Part shown: positions 16,722 to 24,528 of the stretch, piece by piece | How the letters are laid out: each line of letters begins with the position of its first letter | How positions within the stretch are numbered: the first letter of the stretch is position 1 | Assembly (NCBI RefSeq): GCF_032586155.1 | Contig: NZ_JAWHTC010000002.1 | Location: 806,001-870,000, forward strand | Source of the DNA: JAWHTC01 sp032586155 | GTDB lineage: Bacteria > Pseudomonadota > Alphaproteobacteria > Rhodobacterales > Rhodobacteraceae | Direction: 5' to 3' | DNA: 64,000 bases | The notes under the pieces: generated by a model | Databases searched by the model: none | What the model saw: only the letters and a program-made list of their open reading frames with translations | Told to the model about the DNA's origin: nothing | Program-made: the position numbers and the translations under genes

Positions 16722-17332
16722 TGCTGACGCTTCTCCATACCTCGCCGGTCCACGTGGCGACCTTTGACGCCCTGCGCGACCGGATCGCACCTGGCGCTTC
16801 TCTGCGCCATATCGTGCGTGAAGACCTGCTGGCTCGCGCCATGGACCAGGGTATCACCCCCGAGATCGCCGCCGAAACCACCGACCTGATCAACAGCGTG
16901 CAAACCCCGGTGCTTTGCACCTGCACCACCCTCGGCACGGTCGCGGAAAATGCCGGTGCCACCCGCATCGACCGCCCGATGATGCGGATGGCCGCGGAAC
17001 GGGGCGGACCGGTCCTGATGGCGTATTGCCTGGAAAGCACAGTCGAACCCAGCCTGTCGCTGTTGCAAGAGGAATTGGCGCGGGCCGGCAATCCCCACCC
17101 CATCACGCCGCTGTTCCTGCCCGACGCGTGGCCTTTGTTCCAATCCGGCAATAGGACTGGTTTCGCCCATCACATTGCCGACGCGATCCGTGACCGCGTC
17201 AACTCCGAAGACCTTTGCGTGATCCTCGCCCAAGCTTCGATGGCCGACGCGGCTGATCATCTCGGTGAACTTTCCAATCCGGTCCTGTCGTCCCCGGAAA
17301 CTGCGCTGAAACGCGCAGTTGGAATTTCCTGA
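16721..17332 (+). CDS. Asp/Glu racemase-like protein
   Basis: 203 residues. It shows the Rossmann-like layout of the Asp/Glu/hydantoin racemase superfamily. The segment VLCTCTTLGTVAENAG near residue 65 carries a Cys at the position of the first catalytic cysteine. The segment VILAQASMADAADHL near residue 165 lies where the second catalytic Cys is expected but has Gln-Ala-Ser instead. With one catalytic Cys apparently lost it may not be a two-base racemase. It is coupled to the LysE exporter by a TGATG overlap, suggesting a shared amino acid substrate. Family membership is moderately sure; activity is not. Confidence 0.6.
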   Translation: MLTLLHTSPVHVATFDALRDRIAPGASLRHIVREDLLARAMDQGITPEIAAETTDLINSVQTPVLCTCTTLGTVAENAGATRIDRPMMRMAAERGGPVLMAYCLESTVEPSLSLLQEELARAGNPHPITPLFLPDAWPLFQSGNRTGFAHHIADAIRDRVNSEDLCVILAQASMADAADHLGELSNPVLSSPETALKRAVGIS

Positions 17333-17441
17333 CGCAAGCACATATTCCAGTATTGATATGGATCAAAGAGGACGTTCGCCTTCGCCCCTACGGTCCCGCC
17401 GGATTCCCAGCACTCGGGTCCTGTCTTGTGGAGTAAGTCTG

Positions 17442-17855
17442 ATGAAAGCCCTGTTTCTTGCCGCAGGTTTTGCTATCGCCGCTTCGATGGCGACCATTGC
17501 CCAAGGCAATTCCGAACTTTCCGACCCGATCTTCGATATGTCCGCGGTGATCATGTCGAATGCCGAGGTTTTGCAACTCACCTCCGAACAACTGGCCGAG
17601 GCGCAGGCCTGGGTCGAGTTGTCCAACGACCAGCGCCTCGCACTGGAAGCCCGTGCAATCAAGGCTCGGGCTCAGCTTCGTACCGCGATCATCCGCGGGC
17701 AGACCAACAAGACTCGCACCAAGCTCGCGCTAAAGATCGGGCAGCTTGAAACCAAGTTGGCCAGCATCGGCTCGATCAACGCCGATCAGTGGCGCAGCAT
17801 CCTGAGCAAGGAACAGTTCAATCAATCTCTGGAACTGATGGACGCGCAATACTGA
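17442..17855 (+). CDS. Periplasmic Spy/CpxP-like small helical protein
   Basis: 137 residues. A signal peptide spans about residues 1-22 (start at 17442 chosen for it). The mature part is almost all helix, with an LTSEQLAEAQAWV motif and later ADQWRSILSKEQFNQSLEL. This recalls the LTxxQ repeats of the Spy/CpxP/heavy-metal-sensor family of periplasmic chaperones. No envelope-stress two-component genes are near. It converges with the DUF1801 relic and the GyrI-like gene. The fold call is tentative, based on composition and motif only. Confidence 0.55.
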   Translation: MKALFLAAGFAIAASMATIAQGNSELSDPIFDMSAVIMSNAEVLQLTSEQLAEAQAWVELSNDQRLALEARAIKARAQLRTAIIRGQTNKTRTKLALKIGQLETKLASIGSINADQWRSILSKEQFNQSLELMDAQY

Positions 17856-17924
17856 CAGCTGCCCGACCGGCAACCAAAGCCAACGTGACCCGCCACAAAC
17901 TCGGCTTTCGGAAACGATAGGTGA

Positions 17925-18122
17925 ACGCCGACCGGATCGCCGGCCCCGTGGGCGTCAATAGGCCGGCTGCCCCCAGCGCAGGTCTTCCGTCACTGCGCCG
18001 GCCCCAAGCGTGTTGGCGGCAACCTCAAGGATCAAATCACGCAGGGCCAGGCACCCGGTGCGCGCCGCTTCGGGAAAGCCATCGAAAACTTCGACCACGG
18101 GTTCGGGGATTGCTGCGTTCAT
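17925..18122 (-). pseudogene. Truncated DUF1801 protein gene
   Basis: The reading frame starts at 18122 with ATG overlapping the stop of the GyrI-like gene (ATGA). It encodes 55 residues matching the N-terminus of DUF1801 proteins (VFDGFPEAARTGCLALRDLI, then EDLRWGQPAY), then stops at 17955-17957. One base lost after the Tyr codon explains this: shifting by one restores LTPTGPAIRSAF, like the family's YLTP continuation. The rest of the roughly 130-residue family domain is missing before the convergent gene at 17855. It is therefore a frameshifted, 3'-truncated remnant that was once co-translated with its neighbour. Confidence 0.7.
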
Positions 18123-18751
18123 AGCGGTCTGACAGGCTGGCGCAGGATGGTCTTCAGCTTCTCGGGTGCCACCCTGCGCGGGTCACTCAGGTAAATCTCG
18201 TGATGCTTGCCGCCAAATGTCAGGCCCTTGTCCGGCATCACCTGCTCATGCAGTTCCGCAAGTGTCGGCGCTTCGTCGGTATAGGGCCCGATATGCAGCC
18301 GTTGCAGGCAATCGCCCTCGGTAAACCGATCCAGCCGCACGGCCTGGATCAAGCTCGAATCGGCCCCGCCCTTCTTTTTCGCTTGCTTGGCCAAGACCGT
18401 CTCGCGAACCGCTTCGATCAGCACTTCTTCTATGCGATCGGGCAGCCTCAGTATCGCCGTCCAGCGCCATTCCTTGCGGTCGCCGGACACAAAGGCCGCC
18501 GGATCGTCGGCCCACCACAGCGCCTCGAGCGGTGGCACCGCGAAATCCCGGCCATCGGCCTTCTCGGCGAACTTCACGCCATAGGCCAGCGGGTAGAGCG
18601 CCCCGACCGCCGCGCCGTAATCCGGCCCGTTCGGATCGCCCTGCCCGTCGATCATCAGGAAGGTCATTTCGGGCACGTCGATACGTGCCCAAGTGTCGGT
18701 CTTGGCCGCATAAAGCGTTTTGTCGGTTTTCTTGAAATCCAGCTTGGTCAT
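18119..18751 (-). CDS. GyrI-like small-molecule-binding domain protein
   Basis: 210 residues. The start at 18751 (MTKLDFKKTDKTLYAAKT) matches the stand-alone GyrI-like family; an in-frame Met 18 codons earlier is less likely. Segments typical of the SOUL/GyrI-like fold are present: TFLMIDGQGDPNGPDYG, GALYPLAYGVKF, LEALWW, and the late HIGPYTDEAPTLAELHEQV. These proteins bind hydrophobic small molecules and some hydrolyse cyclopropanoid compounds. No HTH is present, so it is not a transcription factor. Its stop overlaps the start of the DUF1801 remnant. Confidence 0.82.
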   Translation of the reverse strand: MTKLDFKKTDKTLYAAKTDTWARIDVPEMTFLMIDGQGDPNGPDYGAAVGALYPLAYGVKFAEKADGRDFAVPPLEALWWADDPAAFVSGDRKEWRWTAILRLPDRIEEVLIEAVRETVLAKQAKKKGGADSSLIQAVRLDRFTEGDCLQRLHIGPYTDEAPTLAELHEQVMPDKGLTFGGKHHEIYLSDPRRVAPEKLKTILRQPVRPL

Positions 18752-19189
18752 GGCCAGATGCCCCTCAAATGGCTTCAACCCGTTCCGCTTTTCCCACACG
18801 TGCATTATAGAAGCTCAGGCGGTTCGAGACAAATCTCGGTTACTTATCAGCCTCGCCTTCAAGCGCCCCAACCAGACAACGTTGGGCCAGTGCGACCTCG
18901 ACTAACTTTTCCGGGACGGGGCTGCCCACTAGATCGGGCTCTTCAACCCAGGGCGGGTGCGCCCGACAGGACTTGTTCAGCGTCAGGTCATACACAGTTA
19001 TTTCGCAACTCCGAGTGTCGGCCAGATACGTCTGTTTGCACCACGCTTAAATTCGGAAATTGTCGGGCAGCACGCCCATTAGGCGATTTTGCCCGCAACC
19101 CGTCGCCTAGGCAACGCCATACCAGCCAACAGTTGCATCAGCCGCCCCAAGCGGCCATATAGCGACAAGTTGGGCGCAGGAGTAACGGC
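18752..19189. other. 438-base intergenic region
   Basis: Between the divergent GyrI-like gene and accA. It contains a minus-strand open frame described separately (18840-18995). The right part must hold the accA promoter; AGGAG lies 6-10 bases before the accA ATG. Nothing else was recognised. Confidence 0.5.
18840..18995 (-). CDS. Possible small or relic ORF
   Basis: A GTG-initiated frame of 51 residues. The protein-like stretch SCRAHPPWVEEPDLVGSPVP is followed by LVEVALAQRCLVGALEGE. The frame stays open upstream to a stop at 19047 without an ATG, and the translated upstream part (WCKQTYLADTRSCEITVYD) also looks protein-like. It may be a decayed gene whose N-terminus is lost, or a real small protein. 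No family is recognised and no good ribosome-binding site is seen. Confidence 0.25.
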   Translation of the reverse strand: MYDLTLNKSCRAHPPWVEEPDLVGSPVPEKLVEVALAQRCLVGALEGEADK

Positions 19190-20152
19190 ATGACCAATTA
19201 CCTCGACTTCGAAAAACCGCTGGCCGAGATCGAAGGCAAGGCGGAAGAGCTGCGCGCTATGGCGCGGGCCAACGAGGAAATGGATATCGAGGACGAAGCG
19301 GCGGCGCTGGACAAGAAGGCCGCCGAGCTTCTGGAAGAACTGTACAAGGATCTCACCCCCTGGCGGAAGTGCCAGGTCGCGCGTCACCCCGAGCGGCCCC
19401 ATTGCCGCGATTACATCCAGACGCTGTTCCAGGAATACACGCCCCTGGCCGGGGATCGGAACTTTGCCGATGATCACGCGGTGATGGGCGGGTTGGCCCG
19501 GTTCAACGACAAGCCGGTGATGGTGATTGGCCATGAAAAGGGCAGCGATACCAAATCCCGCATCCTGCACAATTTCGGCATGGCCCGTCCCGAAGGTTAT
19601 CGCAAGGCCGTGCGCCTTTTGGAAATGGCGGGCAAATTCGGATTGCCGGTGATCACGCTGGTGGATACCGCCGGGGCCTATCCCGGTAAAGGCGCTGAAG
19701 AACGCGGACAGTCCGAAGCGATTGCGCGTTCGACCGAAAAATGCCTGCAGATCGGTGTGCCGCTGATCTCGGTGATCATCGGCGAAGGTGGCTCGGGTGG
19801 CGCCGTGGCCTTTGCCACCGCCGATCGTATCGCCATGCTGGAACACTCGATCTATTCAGTGATCTCGCCCGAAGGCTGCGCCAGCATCCTGTGGAAGGAC
19901 GCCGAGAAGATGCGCGAAGCCGCCGAGGCGCTGCGCCTGACCGCGCAGGACCTTGAGAAGCTGGGTGTCAATGACCGGATCATTCGCGAACCCAAGGGCG
20001 GCGCGCATCGCGACCGTACCGCGACGATTGACGCGGTTGGGGCTGCGATCGCCTCGATGCTGGCGGAACTCGATGGCAAAACACCGAAACAGCTGATCCG
20101 TCAACGGCGCAAGAAATTCCTCGACCTTGGCTCTAAGGGTTTGGCGGCCTGA
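19190..20152 (+). CDS. accA: Acetyl-CoA carboxylase carboxyltransferase subunit alpha
   Basis: 320 residues, normal length. With AccD it transfers the carboxyl group from carboxybiotin to acetyl-CoA, forming malonyl-CoA for fatty acid synthesis. The N-terminus NYLDFEKPLAEIEGKAEELR, then HPERPHCRDYI, FNDKPVMVIGHEKG, TLVDTAGAYPGKGAEERGQ and GEGGSGGAVAFATADR (oxyanion-hole region) and SPEGCASILWKDA are all present in order. Monocistronic, with AGGAG upstream of the ATG. The other acc subunits are elsewhere, as is usual. Confidence 0.97.
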   Translation: MTNYLDFEKPLAEIEGKAEELRAMARANEEMDIEDEAAALDKKAAELLEELYKDLTPWRKCQVARHPERPHCRDYIQTLFQEYTPLAGDRNFADDHAVMGGLARFNDKPVMVIGHEKGSDTKSRILHNFGMARPEGYRKAVRLLEMAGKFGLPVITLVDTAGAYPGKGAEERGQSEAIARSTEKCLQIGVPLISVIIGEGGSGGAVAFATADRIAMLEHSIYSVISPEGCASILWKDAEKMREAAEALRLTAQDLEKLGVNDRIIREPKGGAHRDRTATIDAVGAAIASMLAELDGKTPKQLIRQRRKKFLDLGSKGLAA

Positions 20153-20316
20153 TTAGGGTATAGCTGAATGCAACCGGGGCTGAAGTGGGGCGGTCGTAAA
20201 CAGTTAACCGCGCTGGCTCCATTTTGCGAAAGTCTGCTCTTAACTAGAACCCATCGAAAGCCTGCAGCGCCAATCTCCAAGTTAAGAGAATATGTCAGGG
20301 TGCGCAGCCCAATCCC

Positions 20317-20637
20317 TCACGACGTACTGTAGAATTTGCGCCGGGCTTCCTGCTCGATGGCGAGTTTCATCTGCAGGTCGGCCAGCTTGCGCATGACGTC
20401 CTTTTCCTCGGGAGTGCCCTTCGCTGCCTTTAGTTTTTCAAGCTGCGCATCGACTGCTTTTTTCAACTCGATCTCGCGCGGCAGAACACCGGCATCGGCC
20501 ATGATACCCATCCCGGCAGACACCACATCACCTCCGGCGCGATGCGGCAATGGTTTGCCTTCACCTTGCAGATTGTCCAATTGCCCCTGGGCCTTGGCCT
20601 TCTGTATCTGATGTTCTGCAAGGTCACGCCATTTCAT
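20317..20637 (-). CDS. DUF1992 (DnaJ-homologue subfamily) protein
   Basis: 106 residues. The start at 20637 (MKWRDLAEHQIQKAKAQGQL) is the family N-terminus, followed by DNLQGEGKPLPHR and a long Lys/Glu-rich helix with conserved LPREIELKKAVDAQLEKL. The family is related to the C-terminal part of DNAJC28-type proteins but lacks a J domain; its role is unknown. The gene follows directly on the remnant of a membrane-protein gene and may have been the last gene of that operon with cytochrome b561. Confidence 0.82.
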   Translation of the reverse strand: MKWRDLAEHQIQKAKAQGQLDNLQGEGKPLPHRAGGDVVSAGMGIMADAGVLPREIELKKAVDAQLEKLKAAKGTPEEKDVMRKLADLQMKLAIEQEARRKFYSTS

Positions 20638-20769
20638 CAAGGGACTCCGGTTTGGCAGGAATGTGCCTCGGCCAAGAATATATGTCCTTCTGGATGCCGT
20701 TCCAATAGTGGGACACGAAACGGAATAGGTTTGCACGCGCCCTTTTTGCAGCGTTGGCGCGGCGTTCTC

Positions 20770-21235
20770 CAAGCGGGTTCGGTTTGAACCCACCCACGAT
20801 CAATTCGATCAGCAAGGCAGCGCGTTGGAAGCGCAACAACTGCCTCGCGCGCTCCAAATGCGTTAAAGCTTGCGGACAGGTGTCCGCCAAGCTCGACCTC
20901 GGCCTCGGCCTCGGCCACGGCGCGCAGGTCCGGCATCGTTGGCACAAGGAAGACAAACGCATTGACCGCCAAGAAGGCCGTCATGGCGAGATTGACCTTC
21001 ATCCAATTGGCACGTTCACCATAGCCGAACCACAGGATCAAATGGCAAATCATCTTGATCGCCAGCCCCGGCTTGATCAGGATATCGCCACGCGTTCCCT
21101 GTAGGTGTAAACGGTCAGCGCGGTTTCCGGGTTGGGTGACCCGACGGTCGCCCGATCACGGTACGGCAGGTGATGCAGCCGACATGGGCAATGCCGGCCA
21201 ACTCGTTGACGAAATCCGGTAGTATGCCCGCGATG
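20770..21235 (-). pseudogene. Multiply frameshifted membrane protein gene
   Basis: Pieces of one hydrophobic protein lie in successive frames on the minus strand. They are DIAGILPDFVNELAGIAHVG and CITCRTVIG; then (shift near 21150) ATVGSPNPETALTVYTYRER; then (shift near 21090) GDILIKPGLAIKMICHLILW, FGYGERANWMKVNLAMTAF and LAVNAFVFLVPTMPDLRAV; then (shift near 20857) LERARQLLRFQRAALLIELI followed by VGGFKP. At least three frameshifts are needed, so no full protein can be made. The helical layout recalls small DUF2269/CopD-like inner-membrane proteins. It begins at the stop of the cytochrome b561 gene, indicating a former operon. Confidence 0.65.
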
Positions 21236-21766
21236 TCAGCTTTTGCGATTGCCGAACCACATGCGACGAATAAGTCCGTCCTTGCGGATGAACTGATGGT
21301 AAAGCGCACCAGCAACGTGCAACAGCACCAACGCCATCAATAGCTTGGCAATGATCCCGTGCACGGCACGTGGGCCGTATTCCGAGAAATCGGCCGGCAG
21401 AGTGCCATAACCGCCAAAAACAATCCCGGGCAGCCCCGCCAAGTTGGCCAGTGCCAGCCCCGAAATGCACATGGCAAATACCAGGACATAAAGCCCGACA
21501 TGCGCCACACTCCCAGCTGTGTCGATCAGCGCGTTGCCGGTTTCAACTTTGGGCGGCCTTGTGCTCGCAAAACGGGTGATCACACGTATCAGCATCAGCA
21601 CCAGGATGCTGATACCTACGCTCATGTGCCCGCGCAGCCCAAAAATCTTGTTCGGGTCGCTGTTGGGCGTCTCGGCCAGAGAAAAGGTACCCATGAACAG
21701 AGCCACGAGGATCGCAATGGCCAGAAGCCAGTGTAAGGCAACGAGAAGCGGGTGATAACGGGACAT
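21236..21766 (-). CDS. Cytochrome b561-type diheme membrane protein
   Basis: 176 residues, four membrane helices. The start at 21766 (MSRYHPLLVALHWLLAIAIL) is the family N-terminus, preceded by AGGAGGTG. Haem-ligand histidines are visible in HPLLVALHW, RGHMSVG, SVAHVGLY and LLHVAGALYHQF. The C-terminal KDGLIRRMWFGNRKS is the usual basic end. These proteins move electrons between quinol and acceptors such as superoxide (CybB). It is divergent from a MarR regulator; the next gene downstream is a decayed membrane-protein gene. Confidence 0.88.
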   Translation of the reverse strand: MSRYHPLLVALHWLLAIAILVALFMGTFSLAETPNSDPNKIFGLRGHMSVGISILVLMLIRVITRFASTRPPKVETGNALIDTAGSVAHVGLYVLVFAMCISGLALANLAGLPGIVFGGYGTLPADFSEYGPRAVHGIIAKLLMALVLLHVAGALYHQFIRKDGLIRRMWFGNRKS

Positions 21767-21822
21767 AAAGAGCACCTCCTACGGATATGAGTCGCGACGA
21801 CGATAGGGGATGTGGCATTTTA

Positions 21823-21834
21823 TTGCAATTGCAA
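21823..21834. promoter_or_regulatory. Palindrome in cytochrome b561/marR divergent promoter
   Basis: TTGCAATTGCAA is a perfect 12-base palindrome in the 106-bp region between the divergent starts, followed by partially matching TTG and TGCA repeats up to 21849. MarR proteins usually bind such AT-rich palindromes in their own divergent promoters, so this is the best candidate operator. No experiment supports it. Confidence 0.4.
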
Positions 21835-21872
21835 TTGTTGCATTTGCACTCATTCTATGGCACAACCCTGCC

Positions 21873-22325
21873 ATGACCGATGATGAGACACGCCGAACCC
21901 GCGAAAACAGCCTGGGCTGGATGATCCAGCGCATCGCCGGGGCGCTCAATCGCGAAATGACGCGGCAGTTGGAACCGCTGGACCTGTCATTGCCGCAATT
22001 TGCCGTGATGATGACCGTGTTGGAGCATGATGGCCTGCCGCAATCTGAAATTGCCGCGTTGATCCACGGCCCCGCCTATGCAGTCAGCCGCGCACTCGAC
22101 CGGTTGGAAGACCAAGGTCGAATCGAACGCCGCAGCCATGCCAGCTCGCGCCGGGCGGTGGCGGTGCATGTCACCGATGCGGGCCGCGCCCTGGCCGGTG
22201 ATCTGCAACGTATCGTGAATGAAGTGAACACCGCTTTGGTCACCCCGCTGGCAACCGATGCTGATCGTGCGCTGCTTAAAACGCTTTTGCAGCAGATATT
22301 GCCGTCGTCCGACAGGCCCGGGTGA
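21873..22325 (+). CDS. MarR family transcriptional regulator
   Basis: 150 residues. The start at 21873 (MTDDETRRTRENSLGWMIQR) is chosen since the upstream in-frame extension overlaps the presumed promoter. A winged helix is visible: LSLPQFAVMMTVLEHDGLPQSEIAALIHGPAYAVSRALDRL in parts, then the wing IERRSHASSRRAVAVHVTDAG with the conserved Arg/Asp. It diverges from the cytochrome b561 gene and likely represses it and itself, using the palindrome at 21823. The ligand is unknown. Confidence 0.9.
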   Translation: MTDDETRRTRENSLGWMIQRIAGALNREMTRQLEPLDLSLPQFAVMMTVLEHDGLPQSEIAALIHGPAYAVSRALDRLEDQGRIERRSHASSRRAVAVHVTDAGRALAGDLQRIVNEVNTALVTPLATDADRALLKTLLQQILPSSDRPG

Positions 22326-22386
22326 CATCATCACCTTAGCCCCAGCACAGGTTTTCGAAACTTCGTCCGCCAATTCGACATCCCAC

Positions 22387-22416
22387 AAAAAAACGCCCCG
22401 GTGTGACACCGGGGCG
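22387..22416 (-). terminator. Terminator of the lpt-hpf-ptsN operon
   Basis: A perfect GC-rich stem (GCGCCCCGGTGTC with its partner, 22394-22416) is followed on the minus strand by seven T (22387-22393). It lies about 30 bases after the ptsN stop. On the plus strand it is about 70 bases after marR and is followed by only three T, so it may also serve marR weakly. Confidence 0.85.
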
Positions 22417-22444
22417 CTTTCAAATCTGGTCGTGTCGGGCCGTT

Positions 22445-22909
22445 TTACGCAGCTTGAACCGATTGATCCTCGGTCAGGATGGCGTAAAGCGTGGCTGCAT
22501 CGCCATTGGCGCGCAGCTTCTGGCACACCGCCTCATCGCGCAGCGTGCGCGACACGCGGGCCAGCGCCTTTAGGTGCTCGACACCGTCTTCCTTGGGGGC
22601 GAACAGCGCAAAGGCCAGATCGACCGGCTGACGATCTACCGACCCGAAATCAACCGGCTGCTCCAGCATCACGAAAATGCCGACCACGTGATCCACCTCG
22701 GCCACGCGGGCATGCGGCAGGGCCACGCCCCGGCCAACGCCGGTGGGGCCCAGACCCTCGCGCTCCAACAGGGCATCGACGGCCATGCTGGCATCAAGCC
22801 CATAGACCGATGCGGCAATTTCACCCACTTCGTTGAGCAGGCGTTTCTTGCTCGATGCGGCCGAAATGACTTTGACTGCCTCGGGTTTGAGGATGCTGGA
22901 AAGTTCCAT
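22445..22909 (-). CDS. ptsN: PTS IIA-like nitrogen regulatory protein PtsN (EIIA-Ntr)
   Basis: 154 residues, EIIA-Ntr family. The phospho-acceptor His is in GVALPHARVAEVDHVVG near residue 66, the family signature. It acts in a phosphorelay (PtsP-PtsO-PtsN) signalling nitrogen and potassium status rather than sugar uptake. It is the last gene of the run lptC-lptA-lptB-hpf-ptsN, as in many proteobacteria, and is followed by a strong terminator. No ptsO is adjacent. Confidence 0.95.
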   Translation of the reverse strand: MELSSILKPEAVKVISAASSKKRLLNEVGEIAASVYGLDASMAVDALLEREGLGPTGVGRGVALPHARVAEVDHVVGIFVMLEQPVDFGSVDRQPVDLAFALFAPKEDGVEHLKALARVSRTLRDEAVCQKLRANGDAATLYAILTEDQSVQAA

Positions 22910-22950
22910 GTTACGCTCGTTGCTCCGACAAGCAGGCGCTAACCTGCCCT

Positions 22951-23520
22951 TCAGTTCTGCGGGTCAATCCAGCCGACATTGCCGTCTTCGCGGCGATATA
23001 CAACGTTCAACCCACCTTTTCCCTCGTTGCGGAAAACAAGCACCGGTGATCCGGAAATTTCCATCTGCATGACGGCCTCGCCAACCGAAAGCGACGGGAT
23101 CTTGGTTTCCATCTCGGCCACGATCATCGGCTGAAGCGTTTCGGGCTCCGAATCCTCGTTCTCGTGATCTGAGGCGAGGATATACGAGGCGGCGCCCATA
23201 AGTTCAACCGGTTCGGAGCGATCTTTATGGTGATCCTTCAGCCGGCGCTTGTAGCGGCGCAGCTGGGTCTCCATCTTGTCGCAGCAACCTTCGAAAGCGG
23301 CATAGATTTCGTGCGCGTGGGCCTTGGCCGACGCATTGAGGCCGGTGGAAAGATGCACGGTGGTTTCACACATGTACTCGGCGCCGTTCTTGGAAAAGAC
23401 CACGTGGGCGTCGGTGGGGCGTTCGGCGTATTTCGCCATAACAGAGCTAAGCTCGTCTTCGACGTGTTGTTGAAGGGCAGCGCCAATGTCGATGTGTTTG
23501 CCACTGATTTGATATCGCAT
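22951..23520 (-). CDS. hpf: Ribosome hibernation-promoting factor, long form
   Basis: 189 residues. The start at 23520 (MRYQISGKHIDIGAALQQHV) is the family N-terminus, with AAGGAGA just upstream; the longer open frame is spurious. An N-terminal HPF/RaiA domain (about 1-105) is joined by an acidic linker to the C-terminal dimerisation domain (about 130-189: ETKIPSLSVGEAVMQM and the end VYRREDGNVGWIDPQN). The long form joins two 70S ribosomes into 100S particles in stationary phase by itself. It lies between lptB and ptsN. Confidence 0.95.
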   Translation of the reverse strand: MRYQISGKHIDIGAALQQHVEDELSSVMAKYAERPTDAHVVFSKNGAEYMCETTVHLSTGLNASAKAHAHEIYAAFEGCCDKMETQLRRYKRRLKDHHKDRSEPVELMGAASYILASDHENEDSEPETLQPMIVAEMETKIPSLSVGEAVMQMEISGSPVLVFRNEGKGGLNVVYRREDGNVGWIDPQN

Positions 23521-23748
23521 CTTGTCTCCTTTGCGTGACAATTCGGGCTTGTCCGGGCGCAGGGGCCACGGTTTGTTATTGTCCCAGAATGCTGTTGAAA
23601 GACCGTTTCCGGGTTTGACTGTGCCCGCTACCTGCATTGCAGGCAGAACGCAAGTCCTTAGCCGGTTCGAGACGGTCATGGATTCAGTTTGTGGCCAAGG
23701 GGTGAGTCGAGTCAATGCGGTGGATCAATTCGTGAACAGCCGCGCGGA

Positions 23749-24528
23749 TCACGAAATCCGGAAATTGTCACCCAGATAGACCCGGCGGACGTTTTCGTTT
23801 TCCACCACATCTGACGGTGTGCCCGACATCAGCATGCGACCATCATGCAGGATATAGGCCCGGTCGACGATTTCGAGCGTTTCGCGAACATTGTGATCGG
23901 TGATCAATACGCCGATGCCGCGTTTTTTCAGGTCGGCAACAAGGTGGCGAATGTCGCCTACCGAGATCGGGTCGACCCCGGCAAAGGGTTCATCAAGCAG
24001 CAGGTATTTCGGATCGGCGGCCAGACAGCGGGCGATCTCGACCCGGCGGCGCTCCCCGCCCGACAGCGCCATGGCCGGGGCCCGGCGCAGGTGTTCGATT
24101 GAGAAATCCGACAGCAACTCTTCCAGCCGTTCGCGGCGTTTGTGACGGTCCTTGACGGAGATTTCCAGAACGGCCGCGATATTGTCCTCGACGCTCATGC
24201 CGCGAAAGATCGACATCTCCTGCGGCAGGTAGCCGATGCCAAGCTTGGCCCGGCGGTACATCGGCAACCCGGTCACGTCGCGGCCATCGGCGATGACGCG
24301 GCCGCCCTCGGGGAAGATGATACCGCAGATGGCATAGAAGGTCGTGGTCTTGCCGCATCCGTTCGGTCCCAGAAGCGCGACCACCTCGCCCCGGTTCAGC
24401 TCCATCGTCACGTCGCGGATCACCACGCGCTTCTTGTAGCTTTTGCGCAGATTCTCGATCCGCAGTCCGGAGGACCCTTCGGTCACGGCCAGCTGCGGCC
24501 CGTTCGTGGGGATGTCGCTGTCGGTCAT
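23749..24528 (-). CDS. lptB: LPS export ABC transporter ATP-binding protein LptB
   Basis: 259 residues. Walker A is GPNGCGKTT, the Q-loop region is GYLPQEMSIFRG, the ABC signature is LSGGERRR, and Walker B is YLLLDEPFAGVDP with a switch His in LITDHNVRETL. It powers LptFG to extract lipopolysaccharide from the inner membrane. The start (24528) overlaps the stop of lptA by four bases (ATGA). An N-terminal extension of about 20 residues precedes the ABC domain. In many proteobacteria rpoN follows lptB, but here hpf follows directly. Confidence 0.96.
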   Translation of the reverse strand: MTDSDIPTNGPQLAVTEGSSGLRIENLRKSYKKRVVIRDVTMELNRGEVVALLGPNGCGKTTTFYAICGIIFPEGGRVIADGRDVTGLPMYRRAKLGIGYLPQEMSIFRGMSVEDNIAAVLEISVKDRHKRRERLEELLSDFSIEHLRRAPAMALSGGERRRVEIARCLAADPKYLLLDEPFAGVDPISVGDIRHLVADLKKRGIGVLITDHNVRETLEIVDRAYILHDGRMLMSGTPSDVVENENVRRVYLGDNFRIS

